NCBI GenBank assembly: GCA_009760885.1
Contig: CM019701.1
Coordinates: 16,497,975-16,561,974, forward strand
Length of the DNA stretch: 64,000 nucleotides
Source: Achatina immaculata
Taxonomy: Eukaryota > Mollusca > Gastropoda > Stylommatophora > Achatinidae
Direction of reading: 5' to 3'
The notes beneath the pieces are model-generated. The model did not search any database. It was given only the letters and a program-made list of their open reading frames with translations, and had not been told where the DNA came from. Position numbers and translations under genes: made by a program. Numbering within the stretch: position 1 is the first letter of the stretch; every line of letters begins with the position of its first letter. Below are positions 46,401 to 58,825 of the stretch, piece by piece.

Positions 46401-46689
46401 AATGATAGAAAGAGTGAGGAAAGTGGGCAGAAACAAGAATGACGAACATATAACAATCCATATTTCGGCAAAAGCCTTTATGAAAAATTACATACAAAAA
46501 CAACACAACAAATAAAAACAGGAAGAATGGATGGAAAATATATAGACCTGGCCTTTTGGCCTCTTCCATGTAAGAAAGTCTAGCACGAAATGCACACAGA
46601 TAGACGAAGTAGAGCACAAAGTGAAAGCCAACGATTGGCTAAGACATGCTGTAAAGGTTTTATCGCTAAGGATACTGTATGGTGAACAA
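46401..46689. other. Non-genic spacer
   Basis: No recognised feature. Confidence 0.4.
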
Positions 46690-49600
46690 CGCTTCCGGGT
46701 GGCGTAAAAGATGGCGGGAGCTTTTTCAACGCTCCTGCTGGCATACTTCCTTATGAGTCTTCTGCGTCGCCACACGCCGTAGAACGGGAGTTGGGCGTGA
46801 GCCCAACAACCTCAGCCTGAGACCCATCTAGAGGCAACTCTAGATGATGAAAAACCCCGCCGTTATGGAATCTCGCAACAGTTGTAACCGAGCATCAAGG
46901 ACACCAACTCGTTGACAACGATCGAAAATTCATCGGCCCCAAATGCGGAACAAAAATCCGATTTTGAAATATAAGAACGATGGCCGCAACAAGAAAAACT
47001 GCTCGGGTAATAAAAGAAACGGATAGATATCACCTGCATGTGTTGGTTATCAGTGAAATCTAGCGATGGCCAGAAGCAGGGTTGAAAACCGTAAGTTAAT
47101 AATATATTCAGGCAGAGACGATGGGAAATACCAAGAAGGAGTGGGCATAATTATGTCATCTGCTGCAGCAAAGATTCTTACATAACGGGAACCAGTGAAC
47201 AGTCGTATGGTAAGAGCACGATACAAAAAAGGCACTGAAGAATGACAGTCATACAATGCTGTGCACCCACGAAGGATGCAGATGATGAAATTAAAGACGA
47301 TTTCTATTACCAACTACAACAACTTATCAACAAAATACCTGAACACGACATCTTAATTGTCATGGGAGACTTCAACGCCAAGGTAGGAAAAGATAACACC
47401 GACGTCGAAAAAGTAATGGGGAAAGAAGAAATTGATACAATAAACCAGAATGGAGAAATATTAACTGAAATATGTCTGACAAAGGGCATGGTCATTGGAG
47501 GAACAATATTTTCACACAAAGAGATACATAAAACAACATGGATATCTCCAGAAGATAGAACCAGAAACCATATAGATCAGTTTTGTATTAGAAAACAATT
47601 CAGAACATCTCTGATAGATGTAAGAGCATATAGGGGTGCAGATGCCAACAGTGACCACAATCTGTGTATAGAGAGGATAAGGATTAAACTGAAAAGCCAA
47701 GACAGGAAATCAATACTCAGAAAGATAAACAGTCATAGCCTATAAGAAGAAAATACTAACAGTGATTTCAATCTGGAGCTTACCAAACATTTCACAGAAC
47801 TCAAAGAGGTAGACGAGACAGATATAGATGAATTATGGAATTTATACAGCACAGTCATAATCACGGCAGCAAAAGCAAGCGCTGGACTGCAGTCAACAAG
47901 TAGAAAACCATGTATATCAGATAACACATGGAACGATGAGCAGCCAGATTAGCATGCTGAATGTAAAGACAGATCTTGAAAAATGTTGGCAAAAGCAGCA
48001 TTCAAAGAACTAGACAATAAAGTAAAAAGTTCCGCTAGAAGAGACAAAAGAGAATATATGGACAATATGGCAAAAGAAGCAGAAAACGCAGAGACAGCAG
48101 AACCCTATATAACATACAGAAGAAGCTAACAGGTGCTATTACCTCCAGAGAAAGACCAGTCTTTAGCAAAACAGGCAATCTATTAACATCAAGTAAAGAC
48201 CAAAAGCAAAGATGGGCCGAACACTTCCAAGAAATACTTAATCGACCACACCCAAAAGAATTGTTAAACCTTAAAACTGACTTACCAGCCCCACAACTAA
48301 AGGTCAACCTAGATGAAGTTACATTGCATGAAATTGAAACAGCAGTGAATCTAATGGCTAACAACAAAGCTGCAGGTGAAGATGAAATAACAGTCGAAAT
48401 GTTAAAAGCTATTATCAGTGACAACATGAGCCAACTACAGAGAATGTTTAACAAAATTTGGAAAGAAGAAAAGGTCCCTTCCAAACGGAAACAAGGAATC
48501 ATTGTTAAAATACCAAAAAAAGGCAACCTCAATGACTGCAGTAACTGGAGGGGTGTAACCTTACTATCAGTTGTGTCAAAGGTGTTTTGTAAAGTGATTC
48601 TGAATAGAATTAAAGATTTAGTGGATACTGCAATGAGAGAAAAACGGGCAGGATTTTGAAAAGTGAGAAGCTGTCTCGACCAGATCTTTACTCTCAGAAT
48701 AATACTTGAAGAACTTATTGAAAAGCAGAAACCATTAATCCTGAACTTTATAGACTTTAAAAATACATTTGATAGCATACACAGAAATTCGTTGTGGAGA
48801 ATTTTAAGACTATAGGGAATACTATCTAAAATTGTCAACATCATTAGAGAACTCTACAACGGATGTGTTTGTGCAGTCAAAACAGAAGAAGGAATGACCG
48901 AACGGTTTCAGATTGAAACAGGCATGAAACAAGGATATACATTATCTCCCTTGCTTTTTTTGGAATTGTTGCACAGTAAAAACATGCATTGATTGGGTAC
49001 ATGGGAACCAAATAGAAGATCTTGATTTTGCTGATGACATAACTCTTATCAGTGACAATGTAAAATCGATGCAGGAAAAAAAAACAGATTCCTTGTCTTC
49101 CTTGGCTAACAAAATAGGTCTTGAAATTAAGAAAGACAAAACAAAAATTATGAAATTTCTCATTAATCAAGAAGGAAAAATATACGTAGAAAGAATAGTT
49201 GATGGAGTAAGCCAATCTGCATACCTTGGCAGCTACATAGACCAGGATGGTGACACCAGAAAGGAAGTTAGAATTAGATTTGCCAAAGCAGAATTGTCTT
49301 TTAAAAATCTTGAGAACATATGGAATTCAAAAGTTATAAACACAAAAACCGAGTTAAGATTATTCAATTCAAATGTGATATCCATCATCATTTATGCATG
49401 CGAAAGCTGAAAATCAACTAAAGATTTAGAAAAGAAATTAGCCTCTTTTGAAAACAAATGGAAAATAGTTGGTATAAAGTGGAATGAATTTAAGAACAAC
49501 GCAGAGATAAGACAGATGAGCAAACAACAACAACCTGTCTTATGGCTGATCAGAAAAAGAAGACGGACATATGTAGGCCATGTGATGAGAAGAAACAATC

Positions 49601-49830
49601 AGAGAATACCAAAAACAAGCTATCAAGTGAAACACAACAGGCCGAAGAAAAAGAGTTCGACCACGTGAAACTCTAAAGAGGGCATTGTTAAGAGAAGCTA
49701 GTTTAGTGGGCATAACCTCCCTTGATCAAGCTGAAGGACTCGCCGAAAACATGAAAACTTGGCAAACAAATATGCGAGCTCTGTGTGAAGTTTAACGGCA
49801 CGGGAAGGATGTAAGATGTAAGATGGTGAA
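46690..49830 (+). mobile_element. LINE family B, nearly full length, inactive
   Basis: A 5' leader of about 200 bp is followed by a decayed APE endonuclease: GVGIIMSS near 47140, MGDFNAKVGKD near 47362 and NSDHNLC near 47650. Reverse transcriptase follows, with NNKAAGEDEITVEMLK near 48360, NWRGVTLLSVVSKVF, motif A FIDFKNTFDSIHR at 48745-48783, motif B GMKQGYTLSPLLF near 48921-48960, and motif C FADD at 49027-49038. The YLGSYIDQDGDT and YVGHVMRR C-terminal region ends with the stop at about 49794. A tail with 'gatgtaagatgtaagatg' follows. Stops (47743, 47950, 48657, 48814, 49408) and frameshifts inactivate it. Domain order and size fit an RTE-like clade. Family B is also present at 28680-29372. 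Confidence 0.93.
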
Positions 49831-50149
49831 CAACATGGCATTATGCCACAAATAGCCATAACTTGCCTCCATCGGATACCCAAGGCCCTAACAAAGCCGC
49901 GCAGATGACGCAGATGATAAAAAAGTGCTTGCTAAGCATGCCCAGGGAAGAAAGCTGACAACGCCTCCTTTCGTAGAAAGGGCTGGAAAATAAAACAAAT
50001 TGCCTCTGGCAAGAATGAGGAAATTCAAGGAAATAAGTGGGACAAGAAAGTAGGGCATGGTAGCAGAAACAGAAAAAGGTAGCAACAAAGTGGAAATATA
50101 GTTGAAAGAAAGCTCAATTCATTGTTCATTCCAGCTGGCGGAGACAGTC
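49831..50149. other. Spacer between two LINEs
   Basis: About 320 bases of purine-rich sequence. It could be the 3' end of the upstream element or the 5' leader of the next one. No gene is seen. Confidence 0.45.
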
Positions 50150-53100
50150 AGTCTGAAAAATAAGGCGCTGTTCTAGAGTTCCAAAAAAAGAAGCGGGGAC
50201 CAACTGGCGGTAGTCTCAGAGAGCAAGGTGGGGTGATAGGTGGCTCTACTACTCCTATAAAGTGCCTTATGTGGTCAGTGAAGGGAATACCAGGCGGGTA
50301 AGAGGCTCGCACTGCCTTGCGGGTAGGACAGGGAGTCCAAAGGCTAGCGGAGAGTCCGTACACAAACCGACAGAAGGCAACGGGAAACCACTGTTGTAGC
50401 TCCCAAGAACAATTATGCTTATTCAGAGTCATAGATTTATCACGAACGACGTTAACGGATGTTCCTCTGGAACAGCCTCGTCCGGTAGGGCAGCTCAAGA
50501 GCCACGGGTGAGGCCAGATCGTCATCAAGCTACTGGTGGCAAAACTAACAAGTTCAAAATAGCAACATGGAATATTAGAACTCTATTCCAGGCTGGAAAA
50601 TTAGAAAATGTAAAGAGGGAAATGAAAAGGATGAAGATCAACATATTGGGAATGAGTGGAGTTAGATGGACAGGTGCAGGGAAGATAAACTCAGATAAAT
50701 ATACAATAATATATTCAGGAAGTGAGAAACATGAACGAGGAGTAGGGATTATATTTGATGAACAAGGACAACTGTAGAATATTTGAACATCTCGGACAGA
50801 GTCCTGCTAGCCCAACCGAAAGGACGACCAATAAACATAAATATTATACAAGTGTATGCTCCAACATCTGAAAGTTCTGAAGAAGATGTACATATATTTT
50901 ATAATGACATAGAGACAGCACTAAAACACACAAAGTCACATGAAGTTACCATAGTCATGGGAGATTTTAATGCCAAAGTTGGTAAAGGAAGAACTTCAGA
51001 CATCGTTGGTGACTATGGACTGGAGGAGAGGAATGACAGAGGTTATAAATTAATTGAATGGGCAAGAATACATAGCATAGTTGTAGGAAACACCTGGTTT
51101 AAACAACATCCTCGAAGACTGGCAACGTGGTGCAGCCTAAACAAAAAGACTTTTAACCAGACAGACTACATATTAATCAACAAACGATTCCGCATTGCAT
51201 TACTGACAACAAAAACCATGCCAGGAGCTGACTGCAATAGTGACCATGATCCACTCTGTGGAAAAGTTAGAATAAAGCTAAAGAAAGCAGGCAGAAAAGT
51301 GAGAAACATCAAACTGAATACAGGACTTCTTAAAAATGACCAAGAACTGCGAGAACAATAAAAAGTTATTATTATAACAAATAGATACAATGCAATAGCA
51401 AAGATAAATAGTATAGATAAACAATGGGAAATGTTAAGAGATTCTATCCACCAAACTGTTAAGGAGATAATATCACCGAAAAAAAGAAGGCATTAAAAAT
51501 AAATGGATGACAGACGACATCTTAGGACTGATGGACAAGAGGAGGAGGAGTAAAAATAACGAGGAAAAATATAGCAAGATAAATAAAGAAATAAGACAAA
51601 AATGCAGAGAAGCAAAAGAAGTGTGGTTAAATGAACAGTGCAGACAGATAGAGGACTCTCATAATAAAGACAACAAAAATATGCACAAACGAATTAATGA
51701 ACTCACAGGCAGGAAAACAAAATATACCACAGGATGCCTGAAATCAAAAGAAGGTAAAATGTTAATGGGAAAAGAAGACATTGTGGACAGGTGGACAGAG
51801 TATATCGGTGAGCTATATGGAAGAGAAAGACCAGAATTAACACCAGATACTGAAAACTATGATGGACCACCAATACTTCAAGATGAAATCATAGATGCCA
51901 TCAAACACATGAAGAAAGGAAAAGCGACTGGGCCTGATAATATAACAATAGAAGAAATAGAGGCACTAGAGGAGACAGGAATAAAAATAATAACCAAGTT
52001 ACTGAATGACATTTACAACAGTGATTATATGCCCAGTGACCTGATTAAATCCACGTTTATAGCACTACCAAAGAAACCAGGTGCAAAGGAATGTGATGAC
52101 CACCGGACTATCAGCCTCTCATGTCACATAACGAAGCTACTTCTGAGAATTATTATGAGAAAACATGAAAAAAGATAAAAATGGAAATAGCATATGAACA
52201 GTTAGGATTTGTTGAAGGAAAAGGAACACACAATGCCATATATGCTTTACGAACACTAACAGAAAGAGCTTTAGAAGTACAGAAAGATCTCTACTTATGC
52301 TTCATTGATTACACCAAGCCATTCGACAAGGTGAAACATAATGAAATTATTAAAATGCTTGAAGACATCAGTATAGACGGCAAAGACCTGAGGATTGTAA
52401 AACATCTGCACTGACAGCAAGAAGCAGCAATTCGAGTTGAAAAATAGAACTGAAAAATATCAACCTATAAAACAAGGGGTGCGACAAGGATGTGTACTAT
52501 CTCCAGACCTTTTTTCTCTGTATAGCGAGAATATTCAAAGAACGATCATCACAGAACCAGGCATAAAAATTGGAGGATACAATATTAACAACCTTCAGTA
52601 TGCTGACGACACAGTACTGATAGCTGAGAACTAACAAGACCTGCAAAATCTCTTGGATAAAGTCGCTAAAGGAAGTGAACAGAAAGGCCTTACTTTAAAT
52701 ACCAAAAAGACAAAGACTATGGTTATATCTAAGAAACAGAATCCACCAAAATGCAGTATAAAATTAAATGAAACTATTCTGAATCAGATGTAGAAATTCA
52801 AATACCTTGTAGCAGTAATAACTTCAGATGGGAAATGCAGAACAGAAATTAGGAACAGAATAGGCCAAGCAAAGACTGCATTTCAGAGAATGAGAAACAT
52901 TAGCTAACACATCTTTATCAATGAATGTTAGAAAACGAGTCCTAAAATGCTATATTGAACCTATCTTGTTATATGGAAGTGAATCATGGACAATAGGCAG
53001 GTCTGCACAAAAATCATTGGAAGCAGCAGAAATGTGGTTTATTAGAAGAATGTTGTGAATCCCCTGGACAGCAAAAATAACTAATGAAGAATGTATGATT

Positions 53101-53385
53101 AGAGCTGGAGAGACAAAAAACCTTGTCAAAAAGATAAGAGAGAGACAATGTACTTTCATAGGACATGCAATGAGAAAAGGGGGCATTGAAAATATTATAA
53201 CAACAGGAAAAATAGAAGGAAGAAGATCAAGAGGAAGACCAAGAGAAATGATACTGGACAGTCTGACGGGATGGTGTGAGAGGAGATCACCAACTGAACT
53301 AATGGCCTGCATGAAGGATCGTGTACTCTGGAAAAGCATAATAGCCAACACCAGTTGGCACGGCACCTGATGATGATGATGGTGA
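50150..53385 (+). mobile_element. LINE family C, nearly full length, few breaks
   Basis: A leader of about 260 bp precedes a frame from 50415. The endonuclease has WNIRTLF at 50568-50588, MGDFNAKVGKG near 50956 and NSDHDPL near 51236. The linker and reverse transcriptase begin at 51507, with KKGKATGPDNITIEE near 51915. Motif A is FIDYTKPFDKV (52301-52333), motif B is GVRQGCVLSPDLF (about 52476-52515) and motif C is YADD (52599-52610). The C-terminal region includes CTFIGHAMRKGG, GRRSRGRPRE and a stop after SWHGT. The 3' tail is (GAT)n, typical of RTE-type LINEs. About six breaks (near 50777, 51360, 51500, 52176, 52413, 52634 and 52905) remain; all catalytic motifs are intact. It is younger than family B. 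Confidence 0.94.
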
Positions 53386-53405
53386 TCTAGAATTTTCCGA
53401 GATCG

Positions 53406-53873
53406 TTAACCAGAAGAGCAGAAGCGGACTGCAGTTACTGAAATGTGCTGTTTTCTTTGATGGTCTCTTTGGCAGAAGTGTTTGGCGACCAGTGTCAGTG
53501 CCCTGTTGGATATGTCGTTCAGATGTTGGCGAAACCGATCTCCTAAGTGTAAGCCAGTCTCCCCTATATACTTCACATCAGAACTCTTGCACATAATGGC
53601 ATGGATGACGTGATAAGTGTAGGTAAAGTCTTCATGAACTGATAACGTGGACTTATGGAAAGAAACCTGGTTTGAATTGCATCTTCGGCGACCACAACGT
53701 TTGGTACCAGAGGAAGTCATGTCCGCTGACTTGAAGCGACTTCTAACTAATATGTTCTTGAGGTTCTTGTCCCGTCTGTACGTCACCAGTGGAGCTTCCC
53801 CAAAGAGTTCTCGTGTGTCAGGCTCGGTCTGGAGGAGATGGAGATGACGAAACAAAATGTCCTTAACTGCCAA
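53406..53873 (-). pseudogene. Penelope-like element C-terminal fragment (GIY-YIG)
   Basis: The 155-codon minus-strand frame contains PLVTYRRDKNLKNILVRSRF near residues 28-47, a Cys-rich CGRRRCN segment, and DVKYIGETGLHLGDRFRQHL near residues 98-117. The YIG, GET and R-x3-H spacing matches the GIY-YIG endonuclease domain at the end of Penelope-like retroelements, followed by VAKHF. Reverse transcriptase upstream is missing, so it is a remnant. A free-standing GIY-YIG protein is less likely because the RRxxNLK(N/D)ILVR motif is characteristic of Penelope elements. It lies immediately after LINE family C. Confidence 0.85.
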
Positions 53874-54170
53874 ATTGTGGGTGTGGTACGTGAGTACCAG
53901 TTCTACTCTGTCAGAGCTGCAAGATGGTTTAGGAATGAGAACTTATTGTCGCGAGAGGTTCCAGGACAAAGTGAGCATATGTTTCAGATAGCCGGTAACA
54001 TACTGTATATAAAAAATATATGTTTACATTTGAAAAATAGAGAACTGTTGTACAAGACTACATCTAAAAGAGTCAATGACTGCTTTAGAATGAAAGTTGA
54101 GAGATTAGAGGCAGAATATCAGTCGGGTCTGTGTGACTTTGTTTTCAGCATTTTAAAACTGAAGTGAACG
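53874..54170. other. Unassigned sequence
   Basis: A plus-strand frame (53838-54167, 109 codons) overlaps the Penelope fragment and has no recognisable motif. It is probably a chance frame. Confidence 0.4.
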
Positions 54171-54174
54171 TTTA

Positions 54175-54221
54175 CCTCCTTCTCTCAGTCTACTTCTCTC
54201 TCTCTCTCTCTCTCTCTCACC

Positions 54222-54275
<54 letters not shown>

Positions 54276-54395
54276 GTCTCTTAGTCTACTTCTCTCTCAC
54301 CTTCTCTCAGTCTACTTCTCTCTCTCTTTCTCACCATCTCTTAGTCTACTTCTCTCTCATACCAGCTCTCTCTCTCTCTACTTCTCTCTCATGCC
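54175..54395. repeat. (CT)n microsatellite and ~26 bp derivatives
   Basis: Pure CT runs alternate with 'accgtctcttagtctacttc' phrases. Confidence 0.95.
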
Positions 54396-54545
54396 TGCCA
54401 CTGCAAAAGCTGAACTGTCATTTCTTGACAAGTCGAAGACTTTCTGTGGCATGAGGAGCCAGAAGATAACATATTCGAGCTCCCATCCCAGTCTGGAACC
54501 TCAATCAAATATTTCTGATTTCTTTTGCTATGAATCAAACTACAG

Positions 54546-54600
54546 ATGTCAGTCAGTCAGTCAGTCAGTCGGACAGACAGACAACCTGATAAACCAAACA
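54546..54600. repeat. (CAGT)n and (CAGA)n short repeats
   Basis: cagtcagtcagtcagtc is followed by gacagacagaca; degenerate 'cagaca' copies extend to about 54760. Confidence 0.88.
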
Positions 54601-54915
54601 CGCTAGAAGATCACAGAGATTAGCATAGGAAGAAACGCAAACAGACAGGCAAGCAGATAGAAGACTGGCATGCAGATAGACACTCAAATATGTAAACAAA
54701 CTGACAAGCAGACAAAAGTATTAATAAGCAGAAAAAAACAGACATAAAAGACAAAATGCGCAGACCAGTTTACTTTGTTCTCACTGACAAATCTGAGTGG
54801 TCTCCCTTCGTTAAAACTTTTTGTGGTGATGTACCGAGACACACGGGACTCGATTTATTTTCCATTTCAGTTTCTTTTTAGACAGCAAGTCAGTGACGTA
54901 GAGTCATCAGAAAAT
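54601..54915. other. Non-genic spacer
   Basis: Purine-rich with degenerate 'gacagacaagcagata' phrases; no gene is recognised. Confidence 0.4.
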
Positions 54916-54917
54916 GC

Positions 54918-55345
54918 TTAATATCAGCAGGAACATGAGTAACATCAGCCGTAAAATGATAATATCAGCAGTAAAATGTGTAACATCAGCAGTAAAATGT
55001 CCAGTATCAGCAGTAAAATGTGTAAGATCGCCTGCAGAGTATTAAAATAAGCGCAGAATGTGTCAAATCACCAGGAAAGTGTGTAGTTATGTTCAGTGTG
55101 CACGAAATGAGCTCCTAAATGTGTAGTATCACAACAAACATCTTTTAAGACCACTGTAAGATCGCTGGTAAATTATGTAAGGTCACAGGTAAATTATGTA
55201 AGATCGCCTCTAAATTGTATAAGATAGCCGGTAAATTATGTAAGATCTGCGGTCAGTTCTATAAGCTGGCGGGTAAACTATGAAAAACGACTGGTGAATT
55301 ATGTAAGATTACCTGAAAATTATGCAAGATCACCAGAAAAGTGTG
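54918..55345. repeat. Degenerate ~18-20 bp array
   Basis: Phrases of the type 'atgtgtaacatcagcagtaa' grade into 'aattatgtaagatcgcc.gt'. Strong divergence suggests an old array of two related unit types. Confidence 0.7.
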
Positions 55346-55435
55346 ATTAATTGACTGACTGATCTTAAGACGTAGATGACTGGAGCCAGGAGATCTCATA
55401 TCTGCCTCGTAGACAGTTCCAGTAATCAGTAAAAG

Positions 55436-57432
55436 CTGTGTATGCTGATTGTCCCTGTCATGTGTTGGTTGTGAGTTTGTGTTCCCTGTCATGTGTTGAT
55501 TGTGAGTTTGTGTTCCCTGTCATGTGTTGATTGTGAGTTTGTGTTCCCTGTCATGTGTTGATTGTGAGTTTGTGTTCCCTGTCATGTGTTGGTTGTGAGT
55601 TTGTGTTCCCTGTCATGTGTTGATTGTGAGTTTGTGTTCCCTGTCATGTGTTGGTTGTGAGTTTGTGTTCCCTGTCATGTGTTGATTGTGAGTTTGTGGT
55701 CCCCGTCATGTGTTGATTGTGAGTTTGTGGTCCCCGTCATGTGTTGATTGTGAGTTTGTGTTCCCTGTCATGTGTTGATTGTGAGTTCGTGGTCCGTGTC
55801 ATGTGTTGATTGTGAGTTCGTGGTCCCTGTCATGTGTTGATTGTGAGTTCGTGGTCCCTGTCATGTGTTGATTGTGAGTTTGTGGTCCCCGTCATGTGTT
55901 GATTGTGAGTTTGTGTTCCCTGTCATGTGTTGATTGTGAGTTTGTGTTCCCTGTCATGTGTTGGTTGTGAGTTTGTGTTCCCTGTCATGTGTTGATTGTG
56001 AGTTTGTGGTCCCCGTCATGTGTTGATTGTGAGTTTGTGGTCCCTGTCATGTGTTGATTGTGAGTTTGTGGTCCCCGTCATGTGTTGATTGTGAGTTTGT
56101 GGTCCCCGTCATGTGTTGATTGTGAGTTTGTGGTCCCTGTCATGTGTTGATTGTGAGTTTGTGGTCCCTGTCATGTGTTGGTTGTGAGTTCGTTTTCCCT
56201 GTCATGTGTTGATTGTGAGTTTGTGGTCCCCGTCATGTGTTGATTGTGAGTTTGTGGTCCCTGTCATGTGTTGATTGTGAGTTTGTGGTCCCTGTCATGT
56301 GTTGATTGTGAGTTTGTGGTCCCCGTCATGTGTTGAGTGTGAGTTTGTGGTCCCTGTCATGTGTTGATTGTGAGTTTGTGGTCCCTGTCATGTGTTGATT
56401 GTGAGTTTGTGGTCCCTGTCATGTGTTGATTGTGAGTTCGTGGTCCATGTCATGTGTTGATTGTGAATTTGTGGTCCGTGTCATGTGTTGATTGTGAGTT
56501 CGTGGTCCCTGTCATGTGTTGATTGTGAGTTCGTGCTCCCTGTCATGTGTTGATTGTGAGTTCGTGGTCCCTGTCATGTGTTGATTGTGAGTTTGTGGTC
56601 CCTGTCATGTGTTGATTGTGAGTTTGTCGTCCCTGTCATGTGTTGATTGTGAATTTGTGGTCCCTGTCATGTGTTGATTGTGAGTTCGTGTTCCCTGTCA
56701 TGTGTTGATTGTGAGCTTGTGGTCCCTGTCATGTGTTGATTGTGAGTTTGTGTTCCCTGTCATGTGTTGATTGTGAGTTCGTGGTCCGTGTCATGTGTTG
56801 ATTGTGAGTTCGTGGTCCCTGTCATGTGTTGATTGTGAGTTCGTGGTCCCTGTCATGTGTTGATTGTGAGTTTGTGGTCCCTGTCATGTGTTGATTGTGA
56901 GCTTGTGGTCCCTGTCATGTGTTGATTGTGAGTTTGTGTTCCCTGTCATGTGTTGATTGTGAGTTCGTGGTCCGTGTCATGTGTTGATTGTGAGTTCGTG
57001 GTCCCTGTCATGTGTTGATTGTGAATTTGTGGTCCCTGTCATGTGTTGATTGTGAGTTCGTGTTCCCTGTCATGTGTTGATTGTGAGCTTGTGGTCCCTG
57101 TCATGTGTTGATTGTGAGTTTGTGTTCCCTGTCATGTGTTGATTGTGAGTTCGTGGTCCGTGTCATGTGTTGATTGTGAGTTCGTGGTCCCTGTCATGTG
57201 TTGATTGTGAGTTTGTGGTCCCTGTCATGTGTTGATTGTGAGTTTGTGGTCCCTGTCATGTGTTGATTGTGAGTTTGTGGTCCCTGTCATGTGTTGATTG
57301 TGAGTTTGTGGTCCCTGTCATGTGTTGATTGTGAGTTTGTGTTCCCTGTCATGTGTTGATTGTGAGTTTGTGGTCCCTGTCATGTGTTGATTGTGGGTTT
57401 GTGTTCCCTGTCATGTGTTGATTGTGAGTTCG
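55436..57432. repeat. 31 bp minisatellite, about 64 copies, with 186 bp higher-order period
   Basis: Units are tgattgtgagtttgtggtcc followed by ctgtcatgtgt. The diagnostic variant 'gtggtccgtgtc' recurs with its changed G at 55796, 56478, 56788, 56974 and 57160. The last three are 186 bp apart (6 x 31), and the others differ by exact multiples of 31. Multi-unit blocks have therefore been duplicated. It is the longest array in the window. Confidence 0.97.
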
Positions 57433-57512
57433 TTATTTCTGTCAACAGAGAGAGCTTATCCTTCGCTGGCCTTGCCCCCCCCCCCCCCACCAATTTCCTT
57501 CATTCTGTGAAT

Positions 57513-57732
57513 GTATGAGTTATTCTCTCATTCTGTGAATGTATGAGTTATTCTCTCATTCTGTGAATGTATGAGTTATTCTCTCATTCTGTGAATGTAT
57601 GAGTTATTCTCTCATTCTGTGAATGTATGAGTTATTCTCTCATTCTGTGAATGTATGAGTTATTCTCTCATTCTGTGAATGTATGAGTTATTCTCTCATT
57701 CTGTGAATGTATGAGTTATTCTCTCATTCCGC
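57513..57732. repeat. 28 bp minisatellite, about 8 copies
   Basis: Identical units of ctgtgaatgtatgagttatt plus ctctcatt. A run of C lies just upstream (about 57475-57488). Confidence 0.95.
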
Positions 57733-58340
57733 CTCTTTCTCTCGGCACAATTAGTCTATAACAACCTTTGACATGTCCGACTATGTGGGGGGGGGGGGGG
57801 CGGGCGGACAAACCAGCCGGTCAGCTCGCTCATCACCATCATGGCTGGGAGAACAGATCTGCATGAGACCTGCAGCTGGAGAGTGTGCGGGAAGGTTGCA
57901 TGTCCCTGTCGATCTTAAGAACTATGTTTTGGGAGTCCGTCACCATGACAACACGGTGTATATTTGCTGCTCAACCAGTCAAGCGAATGCAGCAGTGGCC
58001 ATTTCGATCCCCATCTTGTGATGTAGTATACACCCAGTTTATACTCAGATCTTTCAGGCCCCAACCACTATGATGTTCTCAAGTAACGCGGACATCTGTA
58101 CAGATGATGTAGTCCTGTGGCTGGAAGTGACGGCTCAGTGTAGGACCACTAATAAAATGTTATATTTTATCGCATTCATTACCATTTTGGTTCTGTCAAC
58201 TTACATCTTTTATTTCACATGTTTATATTTTCAAACCTATCAGCGAACCCTACCTACACTCTGCTGTCTGAGTTTAGTCAACTTTTCTCTTGAGAAACTT
58301 TGTATTACTCAGTGAATCTATGGTTACAATTTTCACACAG
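57733..58340. other. Unassigned sequence with a coding-like frame
   Basis: After a G run (57786-57800) the plus-strand frame reads GECAGRLHVPVDLKNYVLGV and DNTVYICCS before a stop at 58019. The composition looks protein-like, but I find no consistent splice sites that join it to the exon at 58750. It may be an old transposon piece. Confidence 0.3.
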
Positions 58341-58344
58341 GATT

Positions 58345-58735
58345 TCTAAAACAGCAGCTGTTTAAATATCCACTTAAGACTTGTAAAAGAGCAGCTGTTT
58401 AAATATTCATTTAAGACTTGTAAAAGAGCAGCTGTTTAAATATTCACTTAAGACTTGTAAAAGAGCAGCTGTTTAAATATCCACTTAAGACTTGTAAAAG
58501 AGCAGCTGTTTAAATATTCATTTAAGACTTGTAAAAGAGCAGCTGTTTAAATATTCACTTAAGACGTGTAAATGAGCAGCTGTTGAAACATTCACTTAAG
58601 ACTTGTAAAAGAGCAGCTGTCTAAACATTCACTTAAGACTCCTAAAACAGAAGCTGTCTAAACATTCACTTAAGACTCCTAAAACAGAAGCTGTTTAAAC
58701 ATTCACTTAAGACTCCTAAAACAAAAGCTGTTTAT
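58345..58735. repeat. 37 bp minisatellite, about 10 copies
   Basis: Units are acttgtaaaagagcagctgt followed by ttaaatattcacttaag. Right-hand units carry 'ctcctaaaacagaagctg'. The array ends 15 bp before the acceptor of the first recognised exon. Confidence 0.93.
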
Positions 58736-58749
58736 TCTGACTTGTGCAG

Positions 58750-58825
58750 CCCCTGAGAGATTGTGGAGGTCAGCATGTCTGTACGACTCTCATGAAATAC
58801 AAAGATGGCACAGTCGTCGATGAAG
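58750..58825 (+). CDS. Exon 1 of the cysteine-rich gene (first recognised)
   Basis: The acceptor ctgacttgtgcag ends at 58749 and the donor gaag|gtaagg starts at 58826. The exon is 76 bp, starts in phase 0 and ends after one base of a codon. It encodes PLRDCGGQHVCTT and then MKYKDGTVVDE, with the split glycine completed by exon 2. The preceding exon must end in phase 0 and was not found. Confidence 0.72.
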
